DNA from: PVC group bacterium
GTDB taxonomy: Bacteria; Verrucomicrobiota; Kiritimatiellia; CAIKKV01; PXCX01
Length of the DNA stretch: 5,060 bases
Assembly: GCA_003567575.1 (NCBI GenBank)
Contig: PWZG01000191.1
Coordinates: 1 to 5,060, forward strand
Direction: 5' to 3'
Part shown: positions 5,041 to 5,060 of the stretch, piece by piece
Layout: every line of letters starts with the position of its first letter
Numbering within the stretch: position 1 is the first letter of the stretch
The notes under the pieces: generated by a model
What the model was told of the DNA's origin: nothing
Seen by the model: only the letters and a program-made list of their open reading frames with translations
Database searches by the model: none
Program-made: the position numbers and the translations under genes

Positions 5041-5060
5041 TGTCGACGGGTGTCGACGGG
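5041..5060. repeat. 10-bp direct repeat at the right edge
   Basis: TGTCGACGGG occurs twice back to back, each copy containing the palindrome GTCGAC. The second copy ends at the window edge, so the array may continue. It shares a GTCG-GGG vocabulary with the neighbouring 7-bp repeat, suggesting one low-complexity region. Confidence 0.75.

Overview
The window looks like bacterial chromosome. It holds four convincing protein genes, one tRNA gene, several readable sigma70-type promoter elements, and low-complexity tandem repeats at both ends. Coding DNA is fairly GC-rich and the spacers are AT-richer. The tRNA has its CCA encoded, and promoters and ribosome-binding sites are canonical. This suits a Gram-negative bacterium, most likely of the Pseudomonadota, but nothing here fixes the taxon, so treat that as inference.

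Layout. Bases 1-109 are a 34-bp minisatellite (three full copies plus a partial one) that probably continues upstream of the window. A weak terminator candidate and the leader of the first gene follow. Bases 264-1244 (+) encode a short NagA-like amidohydrolase (N-acetylglucosamine-6-phosphate deacetylase family). Bases 1298-1373 (+) are a clean tRNA-Ala with anticodon CGC. Then comes a spacer with a good sigma70 promoter (TTGACG, 18 nt, TATAGT) and a leader hairpin. This promoter drives two tightly linked genes: a ROK-family sugar-kinase-like protein with a long N-terminal extension (1561-2967) and a PIG-L-family zinc de-N-acetylase (2983-3876). On the opposite strand, overlapping the end of the PIG-L gene by 4 bp, is a divergent YchF-like P-loop NTPase (3873-4904). 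It has its own extended -10 promoter. Upstream of that lie four perfect copies of a 7-bp G-rich repeat that form a canonical G-quadruplex motif, and then a 10-bp direct repeat at the window edge.

How the genes fit together. NagA-like, ROK-like and PIG-L-like proteins are all enzyme types acting on N-acetylated amino sugars: deacetylation of the 6-phosphate, phosphorylation of the sugar, and deacetylation of GlcNAc-type substrates. The simplest inference is a small cytosolic amino-sugar salvage or catabolic module. No glucosamine-6-phosphate deaminase, transporter or sugar regulator is visible, so the pathway is incomplete within this window. The tRNA and the YchF-like gene look unrelated to this role.

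The points most worth a second look are: the YchF paralogue, whose switch II/G3 segment is missing although P-loop, NxxE and TGS-type C-terminus remain; the ROK protein, whose zinc motif is degenerate and whose ~150-residue N-terminus is unassigned; and the NagA homologue, which lacks most of the usual beta-sandwich segments. I found no CRISPR array, insertion sequence, phage gene or clearly new multi-gene defence-type system.
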